The translations under genes were made by a program, and so were the position numbers. Shown piece by piece: positions 1-12,400 of a stretch of DNA of 64,000 nt. The notes beneath the pieces are model-generated. The model ran no database searches, was not told the origin of the DNA, and saw only the letters and a program-made list of their open reading frames with translations. Position 1 is the first letter of the stretch. Each line of letters opens with the position of its first letter. Source of the stretch: Populus alba (taxonomy: Eukaryota; Streptophyta; Magnoliopsida; Malpighiales; Salicaceae); contig NC_133288.1 in assembly GCF_005239225.2 (NCBI RefSeq), positions 18,482,169 through 18,546,168 of the forward strand, in the 5' to 3' direction.

Positions 1-487
1 ATATCATATTTCATGTCATTTTTCAAACTGACCAGCTAGAAACCAGCATGGTTCTGATTTTTAGTAGTTCATCTTCTCTGTTGTGAAGAAACCAGCATGG
101 TTGATGCAAGTTGTATCAGTACTCCAAATTTCTTATTTATGTGCTCTCGATGTCCTCTCCGACTCACTTACACACTCGTGTGCATGCACGGACACTCATG
201 TATATGTCCAAGCACATTGTAAATCCTGGTTAATTGAATTTTTTATGTGAAGTAGTGGTGTTTTGTATTGTCAGGTGACTTTTCTCACTATTAAATGTGT
301 CCTCATAAGCTTTCTTGAATCCAATACCTTGTCCAGTTATTTTTGTATTCAATCCAAGTTATCCGTTCCTAAATATGATAAAATTTCCTGTAATATTCTA
401 TTTAGCTGCTGAAGCTGTTTGACACAGTTTTCCTAATTTCCTATCTTCTATATGAATATGCTGTTGATTAATGGCATGCCTATGCAG
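1..487 (+). other. Intron of tubby-like copy 1
   Basis: Non-coding sequence ending in a good acceptor (TATGCAG at 481-487). It keeps scattered similarity to the matching intron of copy 2 around 10440-11072, for example the AACCAGC and GATGCAAGTTG/GCTGCAAGTTG blocks, so the duplication included introns. Confidence 0.7.
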
Positions 488-2237
488 CTTTGCTTGTTGA
501 AAACGGGAAATTTCTTCTGTCTGCAAAACGTACCCGGAGAACCACATGCACAGAGTATGTTATCTCCATGGATGCAGATAACATATCAAGATCAAGCAGC
601 ACTTATATTGGAAAACTGAGGTAAGAGTTAATTTCAAGGCCAATATTTGCTGACTTGCTGAAGTCCTAAGCTTGACCAGCTATTGTCTGCACTGTCTTGC
701 CTGAAATTAGGGTAATTCCCTTCTCGGACATGAAGATTGAATATAGTTATAGTTAAAATTTTCTATGGATCCCAACTCCCAAGTGCCCTTCATTCCTGTA
801 TAGCAATCCCTTAAAGAGCCGATATAGTATAGCATTAGCAACTATCCTCCATTATCTACCAGACAAGGTGTACTGTTGCTAAGCCATATAATCCATTTTT
901 TTAAAAAAATCTGAACTTTATTTTCCCTATTATTTGTATTATAAATATATTACATTTGTCTATGTTATAGGAGTTAGTTTTTGGCGCCAAATACTAGCTG
1001 TTTAGAAGTAATATTTACATGTTTTTAGTTCAAGGGTAAAATTAGCATCATTCTGTTCATGTTGAAGTTCCTTAAACTAGGTTACAAATCAGGTTTAGAG
1101 TTTTTATTTAGTGTGGTTAGAGTTTCTCTATGGGCAGCGATGATAATTGTTCTCTCTTCTGATGTTCCAGGAGGATGTAACTACTAAAGATGGTTTTTCA
1201 TGTATCATAATACTAATGTAACTAGTTGATGATTTTAAAGATTAGACTTCTGAATTTGAACCATCCCTGGGAGGCCATGGTAGTTTGTTTCCTGTGGTTG
1301 ATGTTAATTGCTTCACGTGAATCATATGCAAGGACTTTTTAAGCATTTAAGGTGGTGTTTTTAAGGCTTCCATTCTATGGATATCTTTATAGCAAGCTCT
1401 GCAATGACTTTGCACAATTGGAACATTGTGAATATGTGGTTGCAGATATCAAATGAACTTGGATGAGATTGTTGGTTCTGCAAATTGTTGTTGCATCACA
1501 AGTTGTGTTGAGATGCTTATTGTTATTGTTTCAGGTCAAATTTTCTGGGTACGAAGTTCATAATTTATGACACACAGCCGCCATACAACAATGCTCAGCT
1601 TTCACCACCTGGTCGAAGCCGCAGGTTCTACTCAAAGAAAGTTTCTCCGAAGGTCCCTACAGGCAGCTATAACATTGCTCAGGTTACATATGAGCTGAAT
1701 GTGCTTGGCACTAGGGGTCCACGAAGGATGCACTGCAACATGCACTCTATCCCTGCATCATCCCTTGAGCCAGGTGGGTCTGTCCCAGGCCAGGCTGAGC
1801 TCCTCCCGCGCTCCCTTGAAGACTCGTTTAGGAGCATTTCCTTCTCAAAATCAATTGACAATTCAACCGAGTTCAGCAGTTCCCGGTTCTCTGACATTGT
1901 TGGGCCTCGAGAAGATGAAGAGGGAAAGGAGAGGCCACTTGTTCTTCGGAACAAGGCACCAAGATGGCATGAGCAGTTGCAGTGCTGGTGCCTCAATTTC
2001 CGTGGGAGAGTGACAGTAGCATCTGTCAAGAATTTCCAGCTTATTGCTGCAACGCAACCTGCTGCTGGTGCACCGACTCCATCACAGCCTGTTCAGTCTG
2101 ATCATGACAAGATCATTCTTCAGTTTGGTAAGGTTGGTAAGGATATGTTCACCATGGATTACCGGTATCCTTTGTCTGCGTTCCAGGCGTTTGCCATCTG
2201 TTTGAGCAGCTTTGACACTAAATTGGCTTGTGAATAA
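488..2237 (+). CDS. Tubby-like F-box protein, 3' part (copy 1, cut by window edge)
   Basis: Two coding exons are visible, 488-620 (133 nt) and 1535-2237 (703 nt, TAA stop), joined by a 914-bp GT-AG intron; the upstream exons with the F-box lie outside the window. The sequence encodes most of the C-terminal tubby domain: the [20 protein letters not shown] block, then the long last exon with [20 protein letters not shown] and the family's C-terminal end [15 protein letters not shown]. Plant TLPs bind phosphoinositides at the plasma membrane through the tubby barrel and, where an F-box is present, can join SCF ubiquitin ligases; these roles are from family knowledge. Exon sizes and phases match the complete copy at 9446-12861, except that the last exon is one codon shorter (EDEEGKE versus EEDEEGKE). 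No stop or frameshift is seen, so this copy looks functional. Confidence 0.93.
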
Positions 2238-3295
2238 AGAAAAAAAGAGAATGGTATCGACTATAGAAACATTTAATTGGCAAGGTATTTCTTTTTAGGG
2301 CTCTCGAGGATGGGGTGGTCGTAGCTGCATGCAGTCACTGTACAAGTAGTGGACTGTAAAGTGCAAAAAACCGCTTCTCATTGGAGGGGTCTTTCCTTTG
2401 TCACACCCTTTTCTCATGTTTCAGTTGGATTAGTTTGCTTTGAATGATTCCATCATGTTTTTATATATTGTTAAACTCCGTTCTTGTAATATTTCAAAAC
2501 TATGTTTAGACTTTAGACATGTCTAATCATCAAGCAATTCGACTGCCGAGGACCTGTAATCTGGGATGAGACGAAAGGGTATGTTGGTTCCTCTAATTTT
2601 ACACGCTCGCATTTATAATTGAATTAATTAGAACCCTGGAATTAAAGTTCTTAAACGGTAGGCACTCGACACAGCGACTGTGCTCTCCTCCTTGCCCTGT
2701 GAAACGAGCGGTTGGGCTCCCATGGCATGTCATGGAGCCAGGTGGCGACATAGCGTACAAGCTCTGACCAGCCGCCGCTTTTCTAAGGGCTGGCTGCACA
2801 AAGTACGGCTAAAGGCTGCTAAATGATGGTTCTGGTACTGGCCTGTCTTTCCTTGCCGAATCATAAGCGATGGTTTTGGGTACACGAACGATTATTTTAT
2901 TGAAAGTAATTTGTGCAGGTTCCTTATTTTTTGGTAACTGCTAAATAGCATGGTCGGAAAAATAATTAAAAAATAGCATAGCATAGTTAAGGGGTTGTGT
3001 TGACAGTAGCAGTTCAATTTTATAGGTTGTGTTGTTCTTTGTATTGATGTTCAAAATTTACAAATAAATTAGACTGAAAAATATGAATTATCAACTTGTT
3101 TATAAATATGTAATATAATATATGAATATATGGTCGTTAACTTCGTGGGATTATGCGTGCAATGGCCCGGACAACGTTATTAAAAAAAAAAAAAAAAAAA
3201 GATGGCAAGTGTACTAAACAAATATATAAACTAGCATAAAAGATTGAATTATAATTCTAGCATGCAGACTAATATATGGTTTAATTATTTCTTGG
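2238..3295. other. 3' UTR of tubby-like copy 1 and intergenic DNA
   Basis: The first 250-300 bases are probably 3' UTR: they resemble the sequence after copy 2 (a GATGGGG(T/C)GGT block, then GCAGCCAGTCACTGTACAA-like sequence at both loci). After about 2600 the DNA has no gene that I can support. A poly-A run lies at 3181-3199. Confidence 0.5.
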
Positions 3296-3299
3296 TGTA

Positions 3300-4500
3300 A
3301 AAAGATGGAATAAGAAGTAATTTGCTAACACTTTACAACCACTAATCAATAACTAAATAAATACAAGTACAAAAAACTTTAATGAATAACGTTATTTTGT
3401 TACGAAAGAAAAATCTTTTGAAGAAAAACTTTAGAAGATAAAAAACCCTTTAAAGAAACCCAAAATAAATAACTTTTCACTAATTTAGAAGATTACAAAA
3501 AAAATATATTTATAACTACAAATTCTTTGTAAGTAGACTATCTTACTTGTTAAGACAAACACTCTATTTTGTCTTTTATCACAGTAACTTCCTAGAACAC
3601 TTGATGATTTTTAAATTATTGTCATCCTATCTAGAACATGTAGCTGCTAACAGTTAACACATGAACTCCTCTTAAAAGTTTGCAGGCTTTTCAACTTTTT
3701 AGCAAACAATTCTCATTGAGAAATTTCTTCACACTCCACTTGTGTGTCAAAAGCATATGCTACAAAACTTTATGTAACTTCTTAACTAGTTGAGTACTCT
3801 AGCTCCGCTACAAGTGTTGCTTTACCCTGTGCTGCACTTTTTTTTTTGTGCTCCTCTCATTTATGATGGTCCTTGTTTATATACATATTCATGTAATAAG
3901 GATAAGAACATTATCTTCAGGCTCCTAGTCTGTTATGTTTTTAACAAATTGCTATTTACAGTTCATAAAAACACTTTAATGACAATTATCTTTGGATAAA
4001 TTGTATTTATCTTTATATATATATATATATATATATATAATCACGCTATATCTTATAAGATAAACTAGACTAATTCTTTAATTAATTTGGATATATTGTG
4101 AATCTTAAATAAATTCATCTTTAACAACGCAAATAATTTTTCACTAATCAAGGCCACATGTTTCTCTCTTTTAGTTGATTTGTGACCAAACATAATAAAG
4201 ATGAATTAACATGCAAATAGTTCAAATAATTTAATCATAAACAGATACTTCATTAAAATATACATGCAGGTAAAATTGAAACAATATTATGTAGAATGAA
4301 AACAATTAATAATATTTATGCAACGGTAGCCTAACAGTTCCTAACATGTTTTATGCAAACAATTCATAATATTTTTAAAGAATATTTTATGCAGTATGTT
4401 GCATCGTAACAATTCAAAATATGTAAAAAAAACTATTATGCATAAGATATTGTTATGCAAACTATATGAGTGAAATATTCAACATAAAGGTTCATAAGCT
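3300..4500 (-). repeat. Left (3') LTR of the copia remnant
   Basis: Aligns by eye with 5148-6560 over most of its length; the outer end is not clear and may be cut. It contains a (TA)n run at about 4013-4039 which the right copy lacks. Confidence 0.65.
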
Positions 4501-4569
4501 AAAAGAAATATCCTAGTTATTACAAACTAGGATATTCAATATTCATTACTAATTTAATGTTTACACCTT

Positions 4570-5035
4570 TGCTTTATTTTATAACTGATACGCTAAAATC
4601 TTTTAGGCAGGGATATTAGAATATTCCTTGTAATTTGCTAGTTCTTTAATTTTTCTTATAAATTGAACCTAGAATTTATAATATCATTAAGTTTTGCATA
4701 AAACTCACTTAAACATTTATTTTTCAACATTATTATCTCCTCAAATCTTGAGGTTAGTATTTGTAATTTGTAATTTTTCATTGTCTTAGTTCCCTCATAA
4801 GTAACTTCAAGAATATCTTAAGCTTCTTTGTCTATATCACATATGGAGATTCTTTTAAGTTCATCAGGAGATACTTTTATGAAAATAACACTTAAACCTT
4901 TACTATTTAAATTACAACAAATGGATTTATCTCTAGTCTAGTCTTTAAAAAGATTTACAAGCTTGATCCAACCATGCTCAATTGTGTGCCAGACTTTCTT
5001 GACTAGTAATTTGAGGAAAACTTTAATCCTCGCAT
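4570..5035 (-). pseudogene. Copia Gag (UBN2-type) remnant
   Basis: Reading the minus strand from about 5035 down gives a Gag-like protein with frameshifts and in-frame stops. Recognisable blocks are KVWHTIEHGWIKL, VSPDELKRISICDIDKEA, ILEVTYEGTKTMKN, YKLQILTSRFEE and EFYAKLNDIINSRFNL. These match the pattern of plant copia Gag proteins of the UBN2 family (family knowledge). The reading breaks off near 4570, before the zinc knuckle, and runs into the left LTR. It is a dead fragment. Confidence 0.75.
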
Positions 5036-5133
5036 TTCAGTAGACATTGTTCTCACTATTGAATTATGGCGACGAAGTCAATGTTGACATGTTCCACAAG
5101 GAAAACAAATCTTACTCTAAAATGAGTGAATCT

Positions 5134-5145
5134 GCTCTGATACCA
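5134..5145 (-). other. Primer-binding site of the copia remnant
   Basis: The minus strand reads TGGTATCAGAGC, complementary to the 3' end of initiator tRNA-Met as in most plant copia elements. The LTR end CA lies about two bases upstream. Confidence 0.75.
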
Positions 5146-5147
5146 CT

Positions 5148-6560
5148 TGAACATCCTGTTTCTATTCCCTATATGTGTTAAGAAGTAATATGCTAACATT
5201 GACCAGTAACTAAATAAATAAAAATATGAAAAAACCTAAATGAACAAATCATTTCATTATAAAAGGAAAACTTTTTGAAGAACTTCTCCATAAGATTAAA
5301 AAAAAAAAACCCTCTAGGGTAGCCAAACCCATGATAGACAACTCTCACTAGTTTAGAAGATTACAAGAGGAGTATTTATGACAATAGCAGTGTTTGAGAG
5401 TGTGGTAGCAGTTGTTTTTCAAAATGCATTTTTTCTCAGAAATGCATGAAAATAATATATTTTTTTTTTTTAAAAAAATATTTTTGACATTAGCACATCA
5501 AAATAATCTAAAAATATCAAAAAATTAATTTCAAACAAAAACAAATTTTTTTTCAAAAAAATAATGAAATGCAGTTCCAACCGTAGAAACAAATAGCCTT
5601 TCAAATCCTTTGAAACTTTACTAACTTATTTGTCAAGAGAAACACTCTGTTTGGTCTTTTACCACAGTACCTTGCCATAACACTTGGATATCTTCAAATT
5701 GTTGTCGTTCTAATTGGAATATCCAGTTGTTAATAGTTAACACATGAACTTCCCCTTAGAGTCTATAGGCTCTCTAACTCTTTAGCGAACAATTCTTATT
5801 GAAAAATTTCTTCACACTCCACTCGTGTGTCAAAAGTATATACTACAAAACTCTGTGTAACTTTTTAGTTGGTTGGACACTTTTGTTCCGCTGCAAGTGT
5901 TGCACTCTCTTTTGTGCTTCTCTCACTTTTTATTGTCATTCTTTATATACATATTGATGTGATAAGGATAAGAACATCATCTTCAAGCTTCCTAGTTTAT
6001 TACGCTCTTAACATACTGCTATTTATGGTTTACAAAAACATTTTCCTCACAGTTATCTTTGGATAACTTGTATTTATCTTTTTTTAATAAAACTCATATG
6101 AACTTTTTATTTATCCAAACAAATTAGATAATTACAAAAATAATCACGTTATATCCCATAAGATAAATTACAGTAATTCTTTAACTAATTTGGATAAACT
6201 ATCAATCTTAAATAAATTAATATTTAACAACACAAATTATCTTTCACTAATGAAAGCCAAATATTTCAACATTTACAATATTCTTCTTATTTGTTACAAA
6301 ATATAATAAGGATGGAATAACATGCAAATAATTCAATAATAAACAAATACTTCATAAAAATATACTTGCAAGTACAATTGAAATAGTGTTATTTAGCATG
6401 AAAATATTTAATAATATTTATGCAACAACAATCTAACAATTCCTAACATGTTTCATGCAAACAATTCATAATATTTTTAAAGAATATTTTATATAGTATG
6501 TTGCATCCTAACAGTTTATAATATGTTCAAATTATGTATTTAAGATATTATTTTTTTATT
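5148..6560 (-). repeat. Right (5') LTR of the copia remnant
   Basis: Direct-repeat partner of about 3300-4500. It begins (minus-strand 3' end) with CA next to the primer site. An AT-rich dispersed repeat seems to be inserted at about 5385-5600, absent from the left copy. Confidence 0.65.
5385..5600. repeat. AT-rich dispersed repeat nested in the LTR
   Basis: Carries the phrase set seen again and again in this window: a TTGACATTAGCACATCAAAA-like core, runs of A and T, and AAAATATCAAAAAATTAATTT. It is missing from the left LTR, which suggests insertion after the two LTRs formed. Confidence 0.5.
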
Positions 6561-8060
6561 TATCATTTAATATGACATTTACTTTCAGATATGATCTTAG
6601 TATTTTTTGTTAATGTTAGCAGTCATTTCGTTAATTATTAGATATAAATTAGCTATGTTGGTTTTTTTTTTTTTAAATTGTAATGGATATCCTATGAAAA
6701 AGAAGTTCATGTCTTTATTGTTATTACAATTTTTTTTTCAAATTATTGTCACTTTTTATTCAATAAGCTCTCTTTTTATAATTTGTTTTTTCAAAACACC
6801 AAAAACATTTATGAATTAGAAAAGAAGTTTCCGGCAAAAAAATTTTATTTTCATTGCATTATTTTATTCATTGTCTTTCTTACAGATTTTTTTTTTACCA
6901 TTGTATAATTAATTAGAAAATGGATTTTAAAAAGTTAAACATAACAATGCGCGAGCAATATACTATTCATTTCTTTTGTAATACATTCGCGTCAAAATTC
7001 TTAAAAGTATTATTTTTTATTAAAGTTTTTCTTTACGGTTATGACAAGTTGTTATTTGAAAAACTACTTTTCTGGTAAAAAAAATAAAAAGGGGAACACA
7101 TTAATATGGTGAAGTAATTTTAATTAAAGAGATGCCTTTTTATCCTTATTTCAAATTGTTTAAATTTTTTTTATATATTTATTCTACTTGCTTTCCCTTT
7201 TGTTGAATAAACAATATAGCTTAGAAAGCTCTGATTTTTCTTGTTAAAAAATATATTTATATTAAAAATAAAAATTATATTAGAAGATAATTTTGTTTCA
7301 ATAGATATTGAATTATTACTCTTCTTAAAAAAAAAAAAACTAGATGTCATAAACAACCTTTAATATATAGCCCTTTAGGATATACACCATGTGAAAATTT
7401 ATTATTTAAATATTAAATAAATAACAGGTCATTTTAATTTAAAAATAAAAACTTAATCAACACATGACTCCAATTTCAATAACTAATAAACTTATAGTCT
7501 AATGATATTTAAGTTGTTGAATTCAAGGTGGACAAAAATAAAATTGCAAGCCCAAGTTTCCATTGGGTTAAAATGAACAAAAATCAGTTAATTCACCGAA
7601 CCATTGGGCCTTATCTGCCTGAGATAGTGGATTGTAGCAACTGCGTGTTCAGGACCATAGTCATTAGCCCACTGTCCAACAGATTGTTACCAGGTAGCCC
7701 ATAGGCCCATAGGGTAGCTAGATCAGCCCCGATACTTGATGAAGAGACACATAACGCCGTTGGGAAGTCGGATAACGGCAGTTGAATAAATGAAACGGAT
7801 TGTAAAGGTCGTCGTGGATCGAGGACCAAAATGATAATCTGTCTAAGATAAGATAGGCAAGTTATCATAAAGAGAAGAGACAAGTTCCACTTCAGTTCAA
7901 TTTATTACAAGTCTACTTCTACTTCAAAAGTGGCATGCTATATTTATCTATAATATTAAATTAAATTTAAACCAAGTCGTACTGTTCATAAAATAATAGT
8001 AAAATGAAAGGAAGCTAATTCTTTTTTTTCTTATGCCTCTATGCTAGCATTAATTTCGTA
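6560..8060. other. AT-rich intergenic DNA upstream of tubby-like copy 2
   Basis: Mostly low-complexity AT-rich sequence up to about 7500, then more mixed sequence at 7540-7900, where a 90-codon minus-strand ORF shows no family features. A TATA-like TATATTTA lies near 7930. No gene can be supported. Confidence 0.45.
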
Positions 8061-8109
8061 AATTGGGTTTAATCAAACAAGTCTGCCTGTGCCTGTCGTT
8101 GTAGACTTT

Positions 8110-8165
8110 TCTAGAGAGAGAAATCGTGCGGTGAAGCTAAGGATCTGACTCTGTAGAGAAGAATG
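8110..8165 (+). promoter_or_regulatory. Probable 5' UTR exon and leader-intron donor of tubby-like copy 2
   Basis: A GAGAGAGAAAT-type leader ends in AAGAATG followed by GTGAGC, a strong donor at 8165/8166. A matching acceptor (TTCATGCAG) ends at 9394, giving a leader intron of 1229 bp before the start codon at 9446. The transcription start is not fixed. Splicing here would create an 8-codon upstream ORF across the junction (see findings). Confidence 0.5.
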
Positions 8166-8231
8166 GTGAGCTATCATGCTTTATTTTAGTGCTTCCACCT
8201 TCCACTTCTCTGTTTCCCTTTTTTTCCTCTT

Positions 8232-8262
<31 letters not shown>

Positions 8263-9445
8263 TTCCTAGATTCGGTGATTCTCTGCTTTTTTCTCGAGAT
8301 AATTACCGGAAAGATGTCTGAATTTTAAGTCTTTGATTCGAATTTCCAAGACACATTCGTCGTGTTATTTTTAGGTTGCGCAGGATTTCATTTTTCTGAC
8401 CTGGGATAGTCAAACTGTTGTTTTTTGTTTGATTTCTTGAACTTCCAAAGCTTTTCCCTTTGTGGGCTGCTAAACATTTTGGAAATTGGTGCTTTGGTGA
8501 GGATGAAGTGTTGTTTTGTTGCAGAGTTTATGTGGAAAGTTGTGATTTTTGTTCTTGATTTGATGATCGGTGATGTTTGAGAGTTGAAGAATGGATATTT
8601 GATCGGTTTTGGGGTTTGAAAAGGTTAGTTTTTTTTGCTCTCTAGATTTTTTTCCGAACCTGAAATGTAATGTTAGCCCCAAATCTTAACAAAATTTAGG
8701 GGCCAAAAAGTAAATTAGGTGATAAAAGTAGATAAGGCAGAACTTCACGGTGTAGTTTATGACGTTCGTTCGATAAACAGAAAAGCTCTAGCATCTTCAT
8801 ATAATATCATGTTTTTTGAGTTTTTAAGACTTGGTTCTTAAATTTCTTCATGAGAGATGAACTTTTGAGTTTTTATCCAAAATGTGCGAGACCCATTCCA
8901 AGTCTTTTCTGTTTAGAGATATGGTTTGCTTGTTTATTTGGATAAATTTATACAATACAGGAAGTTAGATTTTAGTTAAGTGACAAATGAGTTTGCTACT
9001 TCTTTTCTCTTTTCCCTGTTGCATAATTTGTAATTAAAAAACGGGTATAGTTCTATAAATATTTCCTTTTTGTTGAGAATCTTAATTTGAGCGAGAGTGT
9101 GCTAAAAGAAAGTTTGAATTGATGGCAACTTGGATTTAAAGATTAGTTTAAAACCCGCCAAAAGACGTTTCTGAAAAAAGTCTGGTGTTTTAGGTGCTTT
9201 GGGTCCATGTGACTCTTTTCTTTTATAGGAATCTTCTTTACTTGCTTTGTGCTTTTTCCCTTATCTCTCTTCTTTCTTGGTTAGTAAGCATTGTAGTTAT
9301 AGCTGAAATTTAAAACTATTTTGTTTGATTCTGTTGTGTACAATTCTTGGTTAGTAATCTTTCATCCACTTAAGCGTAAAATTGCTTCATGCAGCATCCA
9401 GTTTCAAGTGTTCATTAACTTGGGGCTGCCAGTGTATTAGAGAAA

Positions 9446-12400
9446 ATGTCATTCCGTAGTATAGTTCGTGACATGAGGGATGGATTTGGGAGCTTGTCGA
9501 GACGGAGTTTTGAGGTCAGGCTGCCAGGTCATTTCAGAGGGAAATCTCATGGCTCAGCATGTGAGTTGCTTGACCAGCCTGTGGTCATTCAGGATAGTCC
9601 TTGGGCTGGTCTTCCGCCAGAATTACTGCGAGATGTGATCAAGAGATTGGAGGCAAGTGAGAGCACGTGGCCTGCTCGCAAGCATGTTGTTGCTTGTGCT
9701 TCTGTGTGCAGGGCTTGGAGGGAAATGTGTAAAGAAATTGTAAGAAGTCCAGAGTTCTCTGGAAAGATCACCTTCCCTGTTTCCCTGAAGCAGGTGAGGT
9801 TCGTACATACTTTGTCTTTCTCTCTATAATATCTTGTCTTTCTCTCTATAATATCTTTATACGAGGTCATTTTCATACATGTATAAGGTTGTTTTCCTTT
9901 CAACCAACTTCTGTCTATGCAAGGTTCTATCTGAGAATTAACATGAGGATGCACAAAGTTATTTTGTATGGGGTTTGCTATGACACAGAGTGATAATTGA
10001 CAATCTTTTCGTTATCCATTTATAGCCAGGGCCCAGGGATGGAACCATCCAGTGTTTCATAAGGAGGGACAAATCAAACTTAACTTACCATCTTTTCCTT
10101 TGCCTTAGCCCTGGTGAGCTTTCCTCTTGACATTTTGGCATTTGATTTTCATGACTTTTATGTGACCTGTTTTGAAATAGTGGTCTTATATTGATGTATG
10201 CAGTTAACTTACCAACCCTAATCTCCTTCTCTCTATTTTCTTGTGGTCTTCATGGATGGAAGTAATGAATGTTTTTTTACCTCCATGCATTTGGTTGTGT
10301 CATGATGCTGTGGTTTCTACAGTGATGCATAGCTGCGCTGCTTGTCCTTGTTAATGACATTTAATCATGTTTCTAAAGTTGCATTAATGGTGCCTTCTTA
10401 TTACTGTGCCAAAACTAGAAGTTGCTTCTGTCAGTTATTTAACCAGCTAGACACAATTTTTTTTTCCTGATTAGTTGCAATTCATTTTCTATGTTGGAAA
10501 GAAACCAGTTTGGTTGCTGCAAGTTGTTTCCATGATCCAGATGCCTGATTGATATGCATCTGATGTGTTCTCTCTCTCACACACAATTGCGGCTTTTTTT
10601 TTCTTGAATGTTTATTTTAAAGTAACATTACTCTTATTTTATCTGTTTTGTTTTCTTTCTATTAAGTTTGTCCTACTGCCTGGAAAGACAGTTATGCAAT
10701 GTTCACGTATTTTTTTTAAGTAGTTTCTGCAAGTGACTTGCATTATGATTTTAGTGAAAAGGAAATTTCTTCTTTCCAAAAATGGGTAGCAAATTCTTTT
10801 TAATGGCTATGCATACGAAGTTCTTCTGTAAAATATCTATCAAGCAAACTTTTGGAAACTGTCTACCGAATCTGCTGTTCTAAGATATCCTCTTGATTTT
10901 CTTTGAATTGTTGCTCCAGTTCTATTTTATCAATCTAAGTTATTACTCCCCAAAGATAACAAAAATCACTATAATACTCTCATTCAGCAACTCAACTGTT
11001 TGATACAAAGTTTCCTCAATCTACTATAGTATTCTATATTAATATGCCATTTATTAATTTAATGCTTTGCAGCTTTGCTTGTTGAAAATGGAAAATTTCT
11101 TCTGTCTGCAAAACGTTCTCGGAGAACTACTTGCACAGAATATGTAATTTCCATGGATGCAGACAACATATCAAAATCAAGCAGCACATATATTGGAAAA
11201 CTAAGGTCAGGGTTCATTTTCTGTATGATATTTGATTAGTTGCTAATGCCCCAAATTTATGCTACAATTTTCATACTAGTCTTGCATTGGATTGTGGTAA
11301 TTTCCTTTGGTTATGACTTGAAGACAATATATGTTTAATTAACATTCCATTTGGGTTCAAAACTCGCCTAATCCATGCATGGCAGTGCCCTTAAGAGCTA
11401 ATATAATATAGCAACCTCCATTGTCTAGTAGACCAAGGTGTACTTTTTACCTAGCTATATAGTCAATAATCTCATTGCATAGTTTTTCTGTAAACTTGAA
11501 CTGCATATTTCTTTTTTGTTTTTATTAGGAATATATTCTGTTTCTCTATTGTATAGGATTAAGTGTGTATGGGTGCCACATGCTAGCATGCATGTGTATG
11601 AGTATGCTACTAAAGTTTAAATGTCAGCTTAGCAATGTCATTTTTTTCTTTTGTGATACCTGAAGCTAGGCTAAAGATTTGGTTAAATTTTTCTTTTTGT
11701 TTCTCCATGTGAGGGGGTGATAATTGTTTGCTCTGCAGATGCGTCAGAGATGTAACTATTGATTGTTTCATGCATCATATAAATTTTACTTGATCAAGGA
11801 TCTTAAAGATAAGAGTGATGAATTGATTTTGACCTTTCTAGTGAGGTCAAGGTGTCCAAGATATGAATAGCCTGATATGAACCATTTATTGCAAGGGTTT
11901 GTTAAGCATGTGAGTTGGTGCTTTTAAGACTTCCTACCTCTAGGTATCATTATAAGTTCTGCGATGGTCTTTAACTTTAGGGCCCGTTAGATTAGTCGAG
12001 GTACACCCAAGCTGGCCCAAACACCCAAGTTAATAATAATAAAAAAGTTCTGCAATGACTAATGCACAAAAGGAAACATTAAATGCACAAAGTTCAACGA
12101 ATTGCTGTACTTATGTGTCAGAATTGTGTTGAAATGCTTATTGTTCTTGTTTCAGGTCAAATTTTCTGGGAACCAAATTTATAATTTATGACACGCAGCC
12201 CCCCTATAATAATGCTCAGCTTTCCCCACCTGGCCGAAGCCGTAGGTTCTACTCAAAGAAAGTTTCTCCAAAGGTTCCTACAGGCAGCTATAACATTGCT
12301 CATGTTGCTTATGAGCTGAATGTGCTTGGCACCCGGGGTCCACGAAGGATGCACTGCACCATGCACTCAATCCCTGTATCATCCCTTGAGCCTGGTGGTT

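Larger units (their letters stand above)
3300..6560 (-). mobile_element. Shrunken Ty1/copia LTR retrotransposon
   Basis: Two diverged direct repeats of about 1.2-1.4 kb (about 3300-4500 and 5148-6560) flank only about 650 bp of internal DNA. They share long blocks such as GTTAACACATGAACT, AAATTTCTTCACACTCCACT and AATTCATAATATTTTTAAAG. Just inside the right repeat, the minus strand carries TGGTATCAGAGC (5134-5145), the usual plant initiator tRNA-Met primer-binding motif, which sets the orientation as minus. The internal part encodes a decayed Gag and nothing of protease, integrase or reverse transcriptase, so the element cannot move by itself. Two short ORFs in the LTRs (3790-3999 and 5869-6066) resemble each other only because the LTRs do. 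Confidence 0.8.

Noticed and set aside
1679..2057. Minus-strand ORFs (116 and 64 codons) opposite the tubby-like last exon, and the same at 12278-12876
   Set aside because: They lie fully inside a clear plus-strand exon and recur at the duplicate only because the exon recurs; shadow frames.
3790..6066. Two similar ORFs of 69 and 65 codons at 3790-3999 and 5869-6066
   Set aside because: The similarity comes from the two LTRs; the reading frames have diverged and begin differently.
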